Positions 51,945-63,867 of a DNA stretch of 64,000 nt are shown here, piece by piece. This stretch comes from Isochrysis galbana. Lineage: Eukaryota; Haptophyta; Isochrysidales; Isochrysidaceae. The notes beneath the pieces are model-generated. The model did not search any database, was not told the origin of the DNA, and saw only the letters and a program-made list of their open reading frames with translations. The stretch lies in assembly GCA_018136815.1 (NCBI GenBank), contig CM030933.1:496001-560000 (forward strand), in the 5' to 3' direction. The first letter of the stretch is position 1; each line of letters begins with the position of its first letter. The position numbers and the translations under genes were made by a program.

Positions 51945-54463
51945 CTAAGAACATTGAGGGTCGAACGGTATCCACTGCCCATGAAACGTGGGTGGACACC
52001 GGATGCCTCCCGTGTAAGCCCTCGCAACTTCACTCATGCTAGGGGCATCGATGATAAGGAGGAGAGACTCGCGCCGTGAAGTATCGTATCCGAGAACCAA
52101 GAGAACCCCATCGTCCTCGGCTCGTCCTCCGGGCCTAGGTACAAAGATGGGCTCGGACGGGTACACCACGCCGTCACTCCAGGTGGTCACGGGCGCATTA
52201 CTGGGCGTATTGCCCCTTGCCATGGCCACGCCCGCGTCAGCGTCCATTTTCACAACGGCGCCATGCGGCCCGAAGACGAGAGCATCTGTCTCATCCCCAC
52301 CTCCGCCCCGCACACCGCCACCGTGGCGGAAGCCGGTGTGGCCATATGCATAGCGGTGGCGCCTGCATGTTGGCGCCTCCACGGCTGGCGATATGCGCAC
52401 AAGCTCGTAGCTCCAATGGTCCCCAGCGGCATCACACATTGGCAGCCATTGCACTTCCGCAGCACGGGCACGAAATGAATCTATCTCTTTTGGTGTTGGG
52501 TGCTGTGATGGCGACAAGCCGTGCAATGTGAGCCGGAGATGGCCACCATCGCGTTCCTAGCGTGAGAGACGAGCGAAACGAAGCCTGGGTTAGCGTAGGG
52601 TACGTCTATGGTAGAAAGAGAGCAAAGCATTCGTATGTCCAGCGGTGGAGCTGAGCACAAAAGAGTGCCGGTCGTGCCGATGATATACCTTCTGTGTCAC
52701 GATAGCAACGATCATGGGAGAGTTCTGATGGCAAAAGTTAGGTCGGTAGCCATGGCGGTCAGATAACGGCTCTCACCTGCTTTGACCACTTTTGCGGGTC
52801 TCTCATGTTATCGAGGTATGCATATCCATGTTGGCCATTCGTGATTGCGGGTGTTTTGTACGCATTGAGGTCGAGCGTCAGCGTTGTGGTGCCATCGCGA
52901 GCAACCTCCTCAAAACAGCCGATGGTGTGGTATGCCCACACAGCAGGGGCCTTGTAGAGGACCGGCCGAGGGCCTAGACCACCTGAATCCCCAGCCGGCG
53001 CATCGCGCAGATCCCACACCGCGAGAATGGTCTCCCGCGAGGCTCTCCATTCGAGCTGCGGCAAGAAGCCACGGCCATTGATCACCTAAGATATCGGTAT
53101 TGGATCATGGTGAGGGCACTGCCAAACAACTTCCACGACCGCCGACCGTGCCACCCACGTTGTCGCACAGCAAGTGGGCCGGTATTGCTGGGTGAGCGTG
53201 CTCATTGCCCCTCGATAGTGCACAAGTGCTGTGGGTCGATGAGTGCATGCTGATACCCACCTTATCAAGGGGCATGATCACCGGGAAGAGCGGTAGCACG
53301 ACGAAATTTTCGGAAACGCCGATCGAGTGGACGTATGGTATCTCCCGGCCGATACCATCAAGTGGGAGCGAGCCAACAAGGCGGCGCTCCAGTCGAGTAC
53401 TGCCATCTGCACGAGGTGGGGGCATTCATGCACAGAGTCGAGCGTGAAGTAAGCAACAGTGCGGCTTCCTATCCGCCTCGTGTCCATCTTGAGCTGAGGG
53501 CGTATGCTCACCAGATTGTTCGACCACGCTTGTGGCGGCAATGTGCGCCACACCCGCGCCAAAGGCGCGCAGCTCGAAGTGATAATTGAGCGTCTCGTCG
53601 GTTTTCGGGTGACGCTGAGGATGCGCCGTAGAGAAGAGCTCATAACCAGGATTCGGCAGGAGCCCGCCTCCGAGGCGCGAGCGGCCTGAGATGCCATTTT
53701 TACATTTGTCTATGCGACCAAGAGTCTGAACGCGGGTGTGTGGTGGAGGCTCGTGAACTCTAGTGGCGGCGCAACTTTTATGCTCTCGACACAGGCTCGA
53801 CCCCTAGCTGCGGTATGTACAGGCAGTAGTCACGGGTCAGCTTGCCTGTAGGTTGCTTGGGTCGATCTCAACGAGAGGCGGGGCGTCCGTCGTTGTCACC
53901 CAGCGCTCAGAACGCCCGAGCCGGTGCAGATTCACGGGGGTGTTGTCAAACTCGAGGGCAGTCAAGGCTGCGACGGCGTTTTCCCGTGCCTTCCACGGTG
54001 GCTCTACGGGACCGACGGTGATCGAGGGCGATAGCTTTCCGGTGCCTGCCATCGACACATAAAAGTTGCTGCGGAGGAAGCGTGTGGAGAAGGAGACCTC
54101 CCCGTGCTCAATGGCAAACGCGCTGAGCTTGCTCGCACCGTCAAAGGCGTGGAGATACCTCCTTGAGCCGTCTGGGGCGGTCCAGCGAGCCGGACCGTTG
54201 CGAATCAGCCGGCCGCGCAGCCAGGAGGGCACTGAGCCCTCTACATGGACTGGGCGGTCTGACACCTCCTCGTCAGCGTCCGACCACCATTCGATGAAGC
54301 CCTGCTCAGAGGCAGCGGAGGCAGCGGTGCCCGACGGCTCAAGCGCGGCGCGCGGTGGAGCGGCGCGCGTCCCGCGTCCCGCGCCCAGCCCCGCGCCGCT
54401 GCGCCACGCCAGTGCGGCGGAGAGCAGCGCGAGCAGCGTGAGCGGCATCGCGACCGCCAGCAA
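51945..54463 (-). CDS. Carotenoid cleavage oxygenase family protein
   Basis: Five exons on the minus strand: about 54463-53847, 53725-53512, 53406-53261, 53085-52777 and 52556-51945. Phases agree throughout. Intron 1 has a GC donor (CAG|GCAAGC); the others are GT-AG. The first ATG is near 54448, giving about 627 residues. The fold is the iron-dependent carotenoid/retinoid oxygenase family (RPE65, CCD). All four iron-ligand histidines have candidates: STAHPQRHP, PYVHSIGVSENF, WAYHTIGCFEE and FHGQWIP. Other marks are VPSWLRGRLIRNGPARW, HAFDGASKLSAF and YPSEPIFVPR. The N-terminus MPLTLLALLSAALAW followed by an Arg/Gly/Ala-rich part reads as a bipartite plastid presequence. It would cleave a carotenoid at a double bond to give apocarotenoids; which bond cannot be told. 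Exon 1's upstream side runs into a poly-G tract. Confidence 0.9.
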
Positions 54464-55021
54464 GGGGACGGGGGGGGGGGGGGGGGGGGTCGATCGATCC
54501 TCGCCTCACGGTTGAGAGATCCAAAACAAATCGCTGTTCGATTAGTTTAACGAATTGTGAACTTCATGTGAAGAGACGAGCTCTCATGAGAAGCTGCTAC
54601 TCTGCCCAAACTTGGCTTCGTACTAGTAATCAGTCAGGTTCCCCAAAGGCCGCAGGAAATTCGTAGATGCCTTCATCGCCCAATACTCTAAGCGTTTCCA
54701 TGACAATGTGAGTAGTGTGGGAGCAGAACCTTCTCGGTTTCTAGGCTTTGAGATCATTCGAGACCGCGTCTGATGTCACATGTCACATGACACATGACTG
54801 ACACTTATTCGTCAAGGTCAAAGGTCAAGGGGCCTTCAAGGGAAGTCGAAAGATGCGAAAGACCCCGCCTTAGGCCTTAGGGGCAACGTACAAATGGCAC
54901 ACCTCCTTCTTGCCGCCTTGGATGACCAAGATGCCTTCAGTCTTCAGTCGTCAGTCGTCAGCACTTTGGTGCGTTCTTGATGGCCTTGCTTGTAGGTTGG
55001 GCATGGCACTAATCTTATGAT

Positions 55022-55470
55022 TGGTCGCCATGGAGGGGGGCCTCGCGCCCCCCCCACTCTCTCGACTCCCCTCATGGGGGGCGTGAACCACCCACCCCCC
55101 TGCGCTGCCTCTTGGCATGTAGGGGGGACTCACCCAGACTGCCCAGACTCTCCCTGAGAGTCGGGCACAGATCGCACGCCCTGGCCCGCGTTGGCCTGCT
55201 TCTCGCTCTGACCAACCCCTCCTCCCCCTGGGCCTCCCTGATCAGGAGCCCCCAGCCAGCTCCTGTCGACCGGCAGGGGCTCGAGAGATAGCGAGGGAGA
55301 GGCAGGAGGGGCCAGGGCCATGCCCCAGCCTCACCTGCCCCCTGAGCTGTGCTCCCAGGCCCCTGCAGGCCTCCTGGGGACCTGAAGAGGGGCCGCAGGC
55401 GCGCGCCATGGGCCAGAGCCGCAGGGAAGAGAGGAGGAAGAGGGAAGAGGGAGGGGAGGGGGGAGTGGCA
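55022..55470 (+). repeat. R repeat, body
   Basis: From GCCATGGAGGGGGGCCTCGC onward it follows 60960-61410 to the GGGAGTGGCAGCTCTCCCCT box. The AACTAAGT hairpin is missing. Confidence 0.75.
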
Positions 55471-55682
55471 GCTCTCCCCTCCGGCGTTTACGTGTCTTCT
55501 CGCCCCGTTTGGGTAAGAGAAGACGGGGGCCCAAAATTTAGGTCAGGGGAACCGGTACAGGTTCACCGGTACCGGTACCGGTACCTGTGGAACAACTTTG
55601 AGGGCAAGCAAAAATATTCGAAACGAAATTTGGGTGGGTCCGAAACGAAATTCTCGCCGGAGCCAACGAGCCAACGCGCTCC

Positions 55683-55710
55683 ATGACCCTATCGTTTTAA
55701 CGATAGTTGC
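55683..55710. repeat. Short palindromic repeat, copy 3
   Basis: Identical to 51468-51494 over CATGACCCTATCGTTTTAAC and GATAGTTGC, again following CGCGCTC. Confidence 0.65.
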
Positions 55711-56556
55711 GCAGGTTTGTTGAGAGAGAGAGAGAACGACAATTCCTCCATCACATCTCTTTTCCAAAATGGATCTCTACATCGCAAATGGCTGCTGATA
55801 TTATCTGATTCTGATATCTTCACGAAATGTCTCGACAAAAAACAACATTATTCCTCCGCCACCGCTGCTGCTCGCTTTTGTGAATATGAACGACGAAAAA
55901 GTTCTAGGCTTGGGCTAAACAGCGTTAGGTCACGCTGTACGCTGTGGGGAGTGTTTGGACTAAATCAACAAAAACCAAGAACCAAGGACCAAGGGTTCTA
56001 TTGTAGATGTGTGAGATCTAAGCCAAGAGTGGCAACGTCGTCCTTCCTAACGTGTCTCGCCGAGCGTGCTACCTTGCGATGATTTAATGCTGCTTTCTGC
56101 TTGCTATCTATCACTGGCCCCAAAGGCTTTTCGGTGGAGGTGCTAAACACTCCCACTCTTCACAGCGCAAAAAAAATTGTGTGGTGAAGTGGTAACAAAG
56201 GAACCTCTTTATTGTGAGACCTTGCGCCTCTCGTTGCGGGCGAGTAACCACCACCAACAACTCATTGTTAACCTCCTCGCGGCGCAAGAAGCAAGAGCAG
56301 AGAGCAACTGACCAGAGATCCAGAAAGCGGAGATCCAGAAAGCGGGGGACTGAGTACATAAGGAACCCTCTCGCCCCCCCCGCCCCCCCCCCCCCGCCCC
56401 CCCCCCCTGTGTCACAGTGTGCCATGACGACGACAACTCTCCCGCCGCCGCCGCCGCTGGCGGATGTCACTTCTTCTTCCTCGAGGCGGCTGCAAATGGT
56501 CTCTCGTCCTTCTTGTGGCTTTCCTCTCTCTCTCTCTCTCCTCTCTTCTGCCCCGC

Positions 56557-56595
<39 letters not shown>

Positions 56596-57149
56596 CCCCC
56601 CCCCCCCTCTCTCCCTCGCATCCGCCCTCCTCGTGGTCGCCAACAATAAGGGGTAGAACTCCTAGGAGTACTCCTAGGAGTACGGAAGAAATTTATGTAT
56701 CTTCTCTCTGCTGGTGGACTCCTAGATCGCTGCCGTCTGTCTCTGGTACACTCTCTCTAGGACTTCGTATTTTCTGTGCTCTCTCACTCTCTTTCCTCGC
56801 TCTTGCTCGTCGTCGCCTGCACTTTTCCTGTTTTCCTTTTTTCTAGAGTACTCCTACACATGTGTTCATGTTCATGTTCACAAGTATGTGGACCCTCTAA
56901 CGGATACGTGAGATAGCAAACCTCTCTCTTTTCCCTCTCTCCCCATCCCCCCTTTTTTTCCTCTCCCCCCGCCTCCCCTCTCCGCTCCCCCCCCCCCCCT
57001 CGCGCTCGCTCTCCCCTCTGGCCCCCCACCAGCCGCCGCGCCGTCTCCCTCCCTCCCTTTCTTCTCCCTCTGCAGGCTCCCCGCTCTCCTGACGTCCATC
57101 CTCTCTCTCTCGCTCGCTCGCTCGCTCCGTCTCGAGCGCGGAGGTCGGG

Positions 57150-60100
57150 ATGGAGCCGAGCGCCGAGTCGCCCTTCGGCAGCCGCGCCTACCAGAGGGCC
57201 GCGAGGGAAGGCGCGGGCACGATGGTGCTCCGCACCGTTGAGGTGAGCTCTCAGCACGAGGGGTGGAGGGAGGGGAGACGAGGTAGGGGGGAAGAGGAGG
57301 GAGGCAAATGGAGAGCGAGAGGGAGCTTGAGAGGGAGATGAAGGAAGAAAGGCGAAGGGAGGGAGGGAAATGGAGGGACAAGGTGAGAGAGTTTGGTGGG
57401 GTAGAGGGAGGGAGAGAGGGTAGAAGGGGGGAGAAGAGAGCACGGGCGCGGGAGGGGATCGGCATGGAGGTTGAGGGTCAGCTGGATGAGGAGTGAGAGG
57501 GACTGAGCGAAGAGGCGGTGAATGGGCCCGCGCCATCGCGCGATGGCCTGATGAGCGCGAGCGAGGTCATTGAAAAGGGAGGGGTTGGAAGATGGGTAGG
57601 AATACCGAGAGGCACAGATGAAATGAGAGGAGCGGGGAGCAGGGGGGATGGGTGTCGGCGAAGTGTGCAGTGCGACATGGCGCACTGTCGGAGGGAGAAG
57701 TCGTGGGTGCTCATGCCAGTACCTGCGAGCCGCCTTCCACCTTACCTCCATGTTGCCCCTGCGCCCTTCGATTTGCTTGCCTTTATGCTCGCCCACCCCC
57801 GCTGTCTTCCCTGCCCATTCTTACAGTCGGGCATGCGGGACCTCGAGGGGGACGGCTCTTTCGCCCGGAGATTCCGTGCAGCGCAAGAGGTCGGTCGCGT
57901 GCTTGATGAAGTAATCGACGGCGATACGGCCATCCGCCGCATCTGCTCCAATCGTGGGGCTCCTTCGCTCGTGGTCGCTCTCATGCTCGAAGCCGACGAA
58001 TCCAATGCGGCAAGACGAATGCCCATCCTTAAATGCCTAGCGAACCTGGTGCGCTTTGTCCCATTCACTGAGCTACAGGACCAGCGCATGTGGATGGTGC
58101 TGCAGCGGATGCTCTTCCACTCGGATACAGCCACCATCTCGCTCGCCCTCAACGCCGTTAAGGCCATGGCCACTGTGCCCGAGTGCCTCGCTTTCATGTG
58201 CAGCGCAAGTTTTGCCAGGAGACTCTCGCAAACAGTGCGCTCTCTCGTTGCAAGCGACGACCGGAGCGTGTCGCAGACAGCCCAAGAGGTCATTCGGCAT
58301 CTTGACGGCCACTCTGCATCCGCTCGGCAGCAGGCCACTGTAGCGCGCCCTCCCCCAACCCTTAATGCCGGAGGAAAAGTGGCTGCGCCTACAGGCGGCT
58401 CGCTCGGGTGGCTTCCAAGTTTTGCCCGACGTCGCGCAGAAGCGGCGCCGGCATCCGGCAGCAGTAGCATTGTTCGGGCCCTCCACGGTGCTACCGGTGC
58501 GCCACCCGAGCCGCTCTCGACGGACTCGAACGGCACGAACAACAGTGCACACACGAGTGGCCGTGCCTCACCAATCGAGCCGCCCTTGCTCAAACACACG
58601 CCGCAGACCAATAGCAGTAGGTCAGTCCTGTCGCGGGAAGCTCAGATCGAGGAGCTCAAAAAGTGGCGAGGATTGATCGAGGTGAAGGCGAAGGAGCACT
58701 CCAATCGTCCCAACGGCTCCGGTGCACTTCAGCCTTCGAATTCGTCGGGCTCTTCTGCGGACACAGACCGTTCCAAGCCGGTGCCATCCTCCGAGCGGCG
58801 TCTCATCTCGGACATATTCACGGGGCGCACTCGCCGGCGGTCGCGCGAGATGCAGCAGGCAGACGTCGACTCAGCCGTAGAGGCCGAAAAAAAGCTCTTC
58901 GATGCTAAGCAAGACACAGCAGCCGAGGCACCCACGGAGGCGGAAACATCTGCTGGCCGTAGGGGCCTACGTGTATCATCCTCGGCATCGTACGACTACT
59001 TGCCATTGCACTCAGAATCGGCTGGGCGGCCGCCTGCGCTTGTTGAGACAGCAGACTCATCTCACGCCTCGCTCAGCTCAGAGAGTCTCGCAGTAGAAGA
59101 AGGGCCACAAGTTGTTGTGTCATCGGTTGGATCTAGGCTGAAGAGGAGCACGCGCTCGTGGAATAGCGCCACAACTGAGGCGGAAGCGCTGCTTACGGCG
59201 CCATTGCTCGAGCCGGAAACAGAAACCAAGAGTGACCTCCCCGAGAGTGACCTGCGACGGCGTGTGAAGGAGCTCACTGTGGAGGCACCCCTCCGCATCG
59301 AGGACGACGCACGCTCGCTGGATGGCGGCAGCGCGCCAAGCGAGTTCTCAAGCGAGGGGCAAATGACGCGCGACCAGGTCACCATTGGAACTCATGGCCC
59401 GTTTAACGGCAATGCTTCGTCGCATCAGGGAGCGTTGATGCGCGGTGAGTCGTCGGATGGCGGCTACGATTTTGAGTTGGAGGAGGCGCCCATATCGCCG
59501 TCCGCCTGGACTATGTCCCCTGCAGAAGTCGCTCGCCTGAGCACCCCAGGATTGAGGTTCGGGTCGGCGCAGCTGGCCGACCAAAGCAACGGAGGATCGC
59601 TGCTCCGGCCACGAGCTCCGTCCATGCAGACCGGATGCGCATCCTCGGGGTGTTCCTCGTTGACGTCACCGGAGCTCTCGCTGGAACCGTCGGCAGGGCC
59701 GGACTCTCAGCCCTCACACGGCACGTTGGGATTGGGCAACACCGTCAATGCGGCCGACTCCGCAGAGGCGATTGCCAACACGATGGCGCTCATACAACAG
59801 GCCTCGATGCAATCTAGTACGAGCACCGCCGAGGCGCAGCGAGGTATGTCAGCTGCCGAGCGACGACGAGCACGCCGGAACCGCTTCGCAGATGTGCCAA
59901 GTCTGGGGGACGACGCTGAGAGTGTGGGCGAGAACAGCGGCCGCGCGACTCACTTGAGCGGCGCTGATAGCCTTGGTGAAAATAGTGCAAACCACTCTCG
60001 TTTGAGTGGCGGCGCTGAAAGTGTGGGAGAAGGCAGTTTTCGGAATTATCGTTTTAGCGGTGCCGGGGTCGCTGAGTCTGATAGCGCTCGGCGCAGCGGT

Positions 60101-60220
60101 CTGAGTGAAGATGGATCGCCAGAGGACGAGAGCCGGCTGCTCGGTGTTGGCTTTGGCGACCCGCCTACACAGCAAATGGAGGTTGATCGGGGGGAGTGCG
60201 AGGAAATGATGGGCCCTTAA
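57150..60220 (+). CDS. Armadillo-like protein with a long disordered tail
   Basis: Two exons, 57150-57242 and 57827-60220, join in phase 0 over a GT-AG intron of 584 bp; 828 residues. Exon 1 encodes MEPSAESPFGSRAYQRAARE and an 11-residue run. Residues about 35-190 form repeated helices typical of an armadillo/HEAT fold (RILKCLANLV-like PILKCLANLV, LALNAVKAMATVPECLAFM, SQTAQEVIRHLDG). The remaining 640 residues are low-complexity, rich in Ser, Glu and Arg, with one predicted helix (AQIEELKKWRGLIEVKAKEH). Near the C-terminus an 18-20-residue unit of the form ESVGENS...LSG occurs three or four times. The helical part suggests a protein-binding scaffold; no enzyme motif is seen and I cannot assign a family. 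The intron holds purine-rich DNA. Confidence 0.65.
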
Positions 60221-60924
60221 GCTTCACGACGTGGAACCACTCGTCGTGTCCGACCAGTTGGGCGAAGATAAAATTCCAGCGCTTGCCGGATGTTCGCCCC
60301 GGCAGAGCAAGCATTGGCACTCAGAGCAGTCACGAGCACCACCTCCGGATCATCAGGGAGGCGATCGGATACATGACTAGTGCCGTATGAAGGCCATTGG
60401 CCTGGGAGGGCAGCCGAGCCGAGGTCTAGAGCTCGCCCATTCCGCACAATAGGCGACCCCGTTGATACTCGCTCACAGCATGGCATGAGAGCGAATTGGT
60501 AATCTTATGCCAAGTCGCACGGAAGTCTCTACTTCGGCCACACCCATCACCAGACGATTATTGCAGGACGCCCATTTGCTTGGGTGCGTGCGTGTCGTGA
60601 CTTGCTTCCTCTGGATGGTATTCTTCGTGCCGTTTATTGAATGTTGGGTATTGGTGGTGGCCCACGCAACCAAGTGGCTTATGCACTTAGTTTAGCCACA
60701 TGGCAGGGCACAAGACCCCCCATGAGAGCCGCTGGTGGTGTGCGGGCTGTGGACTGCGGCGAAAACTGCTCATTTACCACCACCCAACAATTTGCACTTT
60801 GACGATGAAAAGCGTTCGATCGCCACCACCAGGGTTCGTGTAGAAACGTGTCACACCTGCCCCCCGTCCGGGGGGGCGCAGTGTTCCACATCAAAATCAA
60901 GTGTTCCACACCTAAGTGTTGCAC

Positions 60925-61438
60925 AACTAAGTTTACATTTAGTACTTAGTTCGCCCATGGGGGGGCATGAGCCCCCCTCTCTGTCCACTCCTCCCCTGCC
61001 ATGGGGGAGGAACCACCCACTCTCCCGGCACGCCTGATGACCTGCCAGGAGCACACTGCCCTGCGCCCTGCTGACCCATCCCTCTCCCCACAGGCACGCC
61101 TGATTCGCCCGCCCTGGCCTGTCGTGGCCAGCCCATCCCTCTGACCAGCTCCTCCTCCCCCTGGGCCCCCCTGTTCAGGACCCCCCAGCCAGCTCCGGTC
61201 GACCCGCAGGGGCTCGGAGCGCCAACGAGGGAGAGGCAGGAGGGGCCAGGGCCATGCCCCAGCCTCACCTGCCCCCTGAGTTGTGCTCCCAGGCCCCTGC
61301 AGGCCACCTGCCACCTGGGGACCTGAAGAGGGACCACAGGCGCGCGCCATGGGCCCCCGCCGCAGGGAAGAGAGGAGGCGGAAAAGGGAAGAGGGAGGGG
61401 AGGGGGGAGCGGCAGCTCTCCCCTCCGGCAGAAACGTG
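60925..61438 (+). repeat. R repeat, most complete copy
   Basis: Runs from the AACTAAGT...ACTTAGTT hairpin through the G/C hairpin, GGGGGAGGAACCACCCACTC, GTCGACCCGCAGGGGCTCGG and ACCTGAAGAGGGACCACAGG boxes to GGCAGCTCTCCCCTCCGGC. About 0.5 kb, GC-rich, not coding. Neither LTR-like direct repeats nor terminal inverted repeats join its two ends. Confidence 0.8.
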
Positions 61439-61860
61439 TCTTTTCGCCTGCAATTCACAATTATTCATCATCGCAGCAATCGAATGCCAGCCGGATGTGC
61501 GCTTTCAATCGAATAGCCTCCCATTGCTCATGGAAGCTATTCTCCTAGCTGGTCGTGCTTTCTAATTCTAATCTACTCGGCAACTGCCCCCCGTCGTCTC
61601 GCTTGCGCCTCAGCTGGCAATGGCCCGGGCAAGCGTCGAAAGTGAACATATTGAGTATCGATCGGCCTTCCTGAACGGGAGAGCATCGAGAACCTGTTCC
61701 GACAACTGGGCGTAGACCTCGTGGAGGAGAAGCCGCCCTGGGCAAAGGACTGAAGTGCGCGGCGCGATGTGAGCTAGTCCTGCCAAAATTCGTCCAACCA
61801 AATATAGATAGTCCTGCCAATTTGCGGTCTGAAAGCGCGCGGCGCGATGTGTTCGCCGTA

Positions 61861-61964
61861 GATTTTAAAAGTCCGATAATAGGGTATGTGAATATTGTTG
61901 TATGAATGACTTTGGACATTTGATGGCTCCATTCGATTTGTCCCATAATTGACGGAACGACACC
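61861..61964 (+). repeat. Dispersed 80-100-bp repeat, copy 3
   Basis: TGAATATTGTTGTATGAATG, GGACATTTGATGGCTCCATT and ATAATTGACGGAACGACACC in the same order as in 51261-51348. Confidence 0.75.
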
Positions 61965-62324
61965 TGACGTCTTGCACGACGCGCGCGCGCTCTTCGGCTC
62001 GAGAGTCACGAGCTTGAGCTTGGACCGTGTACTGGCCCTGGATAGCCTGGGGTTTGCGCGCGGGCTTGCTGCGGGCCATGGGAGGCTATGGGGGGGCGGT
62101 GTCTTGTCCACGAAGCGCGCTTGTCCACGAAGCGGCAGTTTCTATGGCACATGGAGGGCCATGTACAATGGATGCTAGCATGCTAGCTAACAAGGTGTCC
62201 TACAACGCTATAAGTTCTACTTGCCAGAAGCCAGAAGGACAGAGTAAAGAAAAAAAGTATACTCCATTTAGAGAATTCGCGACGGGGGAATAGATACGGC
62301 AGGGCACGTACTCCTACGAGAAGG

Positions 62325-62392
62325 TTCTCCCTCTCTCTCTCTCTCTCTCTCTCCCTCTGACACTCTCTTTCTCTCTCTCTCCCTCTCTCTCT

Positions 62393-62479
<87 letters not shown>

Positions 62480-62492
62480 CCTCCCTCCCTCC

Positions 62493-62535
<43 letters not shown>
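62325..62535. repeat. (CT)n microsatellite near the transporter start
   Basis: About 210 bp of CT dinucleotides with CCCT interruptions, just upstream of the ATG at 62597. Similar CT or GA belts precede several other genes here. Confidence 0.9.
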
Positions 62536-62538
<3 letters not shown>

Positions 62539-62596
62539 CCGAGCCCGCCCGTGCGCCAGCTCACGCCGCCCAGAGAGAGACCCGCCCACAGCCGGA

Positions 62597-63867
62597 ATGA
62601 GCGGCGAGCAGCCCACTCCGCCGCAGGAGGCCGGGCAGCCAGCAGCACAATCGCGGAGCCGGCTGTATGGACTGACGCTAGCCATCATCGGCGTGCTCAT
62701 CGTCTCGCCAGACTCGCTCATGCTTAGGTGCGGCATCCCGTTGCCGACCGAATGCACATCTCGCGCAACCCACAGGGCTAGCTTGCTGCCCCGAGCGCAC
62801 TGTTGTCATCCCGGCGCGGTGGCTGTGCCGCTCTGCTGCGCGGCGCGGCTGATCAGCGTGCATGACCCGGCTGACAGGTACGCAAGCAGCTACACTGGGC
62901 ATGCAGATCCTCTTGAGCCAGATGGTGACAGCTGCCACAGTGGTTGTGGCCTGTCTGACCCGCGCTTGTGGACAACACTCATGTTAAAGAACGCCTTCCA
63001 GGGCTTCTACTTCCTCGTGATCTTCATCTCGTTCAATTTCGGGAAGAGCTGCCGCGAGCTCTGGCGAGGCTTGACAGAGGCACCATGGCACATTGCAGTT
63101 GCTTCACTGTTGCAAGGCGCTGTCAATGTGTTGTTCCCCCTCTCCTTGCTGCAAACTACCTCAGCGCGTGCGCTCATGTTTATCGCCGTGAATCCACTCT
63201 GGGCTGCTGTCCTGGGACGCATCCTCAATAAAGAAAGAATGGCGTGGCCAACAGTCGTGGCCCTATTTGTGGCGCTCGGAGCGATAGCATTGGTCTTTGT
63301 GCCGTCTGTGATCGAGAGCAGCGACTCGGTGGACGGCACAGTGCATGGCGACCTCATCTCGCTCCTCACAGGCAAGCCCAATGCAACATGCTTGCATGCG
63401 CCTCTAGCCATGAATTTCACACGGAACAAGACCTTCCACCCGTATCATGCTCCCCTCCCTTGGACGTGGAGAGCGTATGGTTGTTGTTCTGAACAGCCGG
63501 TGCGATGTTCCCGGTTCAGGTAGCTGCCTTGCGGCACTTCTCACTGCAAATCGGCGTACATCCGATCGGTACCCGAAGGCGCTACTGTCCATATCTGGCG
63601 TGCTCGGCTCCTTCGTTTCGACAATGGCATGCCTACCACCTGCCTTCGCGCTGCCCATTGGGCCACATGTGCACCACGAAGACGGCCATCATGATGGCGC
63701 TGTCCACTCCACTGTCGCATTCGGCCACACGTTGGCCGACCTCGAGCCGATCTTTTGGCCACTTATCATGGTTGATGCGGCAATGATCGTGGGCTGCGTC
63801 TTGACAGCCATGATGCTGGCACCACGTTTCATCTCGGGCACTCAGGTTGCTCTAATCCTCTTGCTTG
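62597..63867 (+). CDS. EamA/DMT-superfamily transporter, 3' end beyond the window
   Basis: Exon 1 is 62597-62727. Exon 2 starts at about 62932 or 62941 (two acceptors keep the same phase) and ends at 63371 before a GC donor (ACAG|GCAAGC). Exon 3 is 63520-63867, ending at a GTGAGT donor; the rest lies outside. The protein is a drug/metabolite-type permease. Helices include [13 protein letters not shown] followed by [60 protein letters not shown] and [17 protein letters not shown]. Exon 3 has [20 protein letters not shown] and a His-rich luminal loop ([11 protein letters not shown]) before the next helix [17 protein letters not shown]. EamA carriers move small metabolites; the substrate is unknown. 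The His loop could bind metal. Confidence 0.8.

Larger units (their letters stand above)
54464..57149. other. Intergenic region with R repeat, palindromes and long CT runs
   Basis: R repeat at 55022-55470; CCGGTA-type palindromic repeats near 55548-55588; palindrome repeat 55683-55710; C run near 56380-56405; (CT)n near 56525-56615; CTCCTAGGAGTACTCCTAGG palindrome near 56660-56682. A 121-codon frame at 55717-56082 is AT-richer than the genes and has no known domain. From 56920 the DNA is pyrimidine-rich up to the next gene. Confidence 0.45.
60221..62596. other. Intergenic region with R repeat and a (CT)n tract
   Basis: R repeat at 60925-61438 and a dispersed repeat at 61861-61964. 62325-62535 is nearly pure CT (GA on the other strand), ending about 60 bp upstream of the transporter ATG. 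No further gene. A short R-like AAGACCCCCCATGAG piece lies at about 60690-60725. Confidence 0.5.

Noticed and set aside
56784-57536. Minus-strand 250-codon frame opposite the armadillo gene start
   Set aside because: Shadow of pyrimidine-rich DNA; the plus strand has the exon with correct splice phase.
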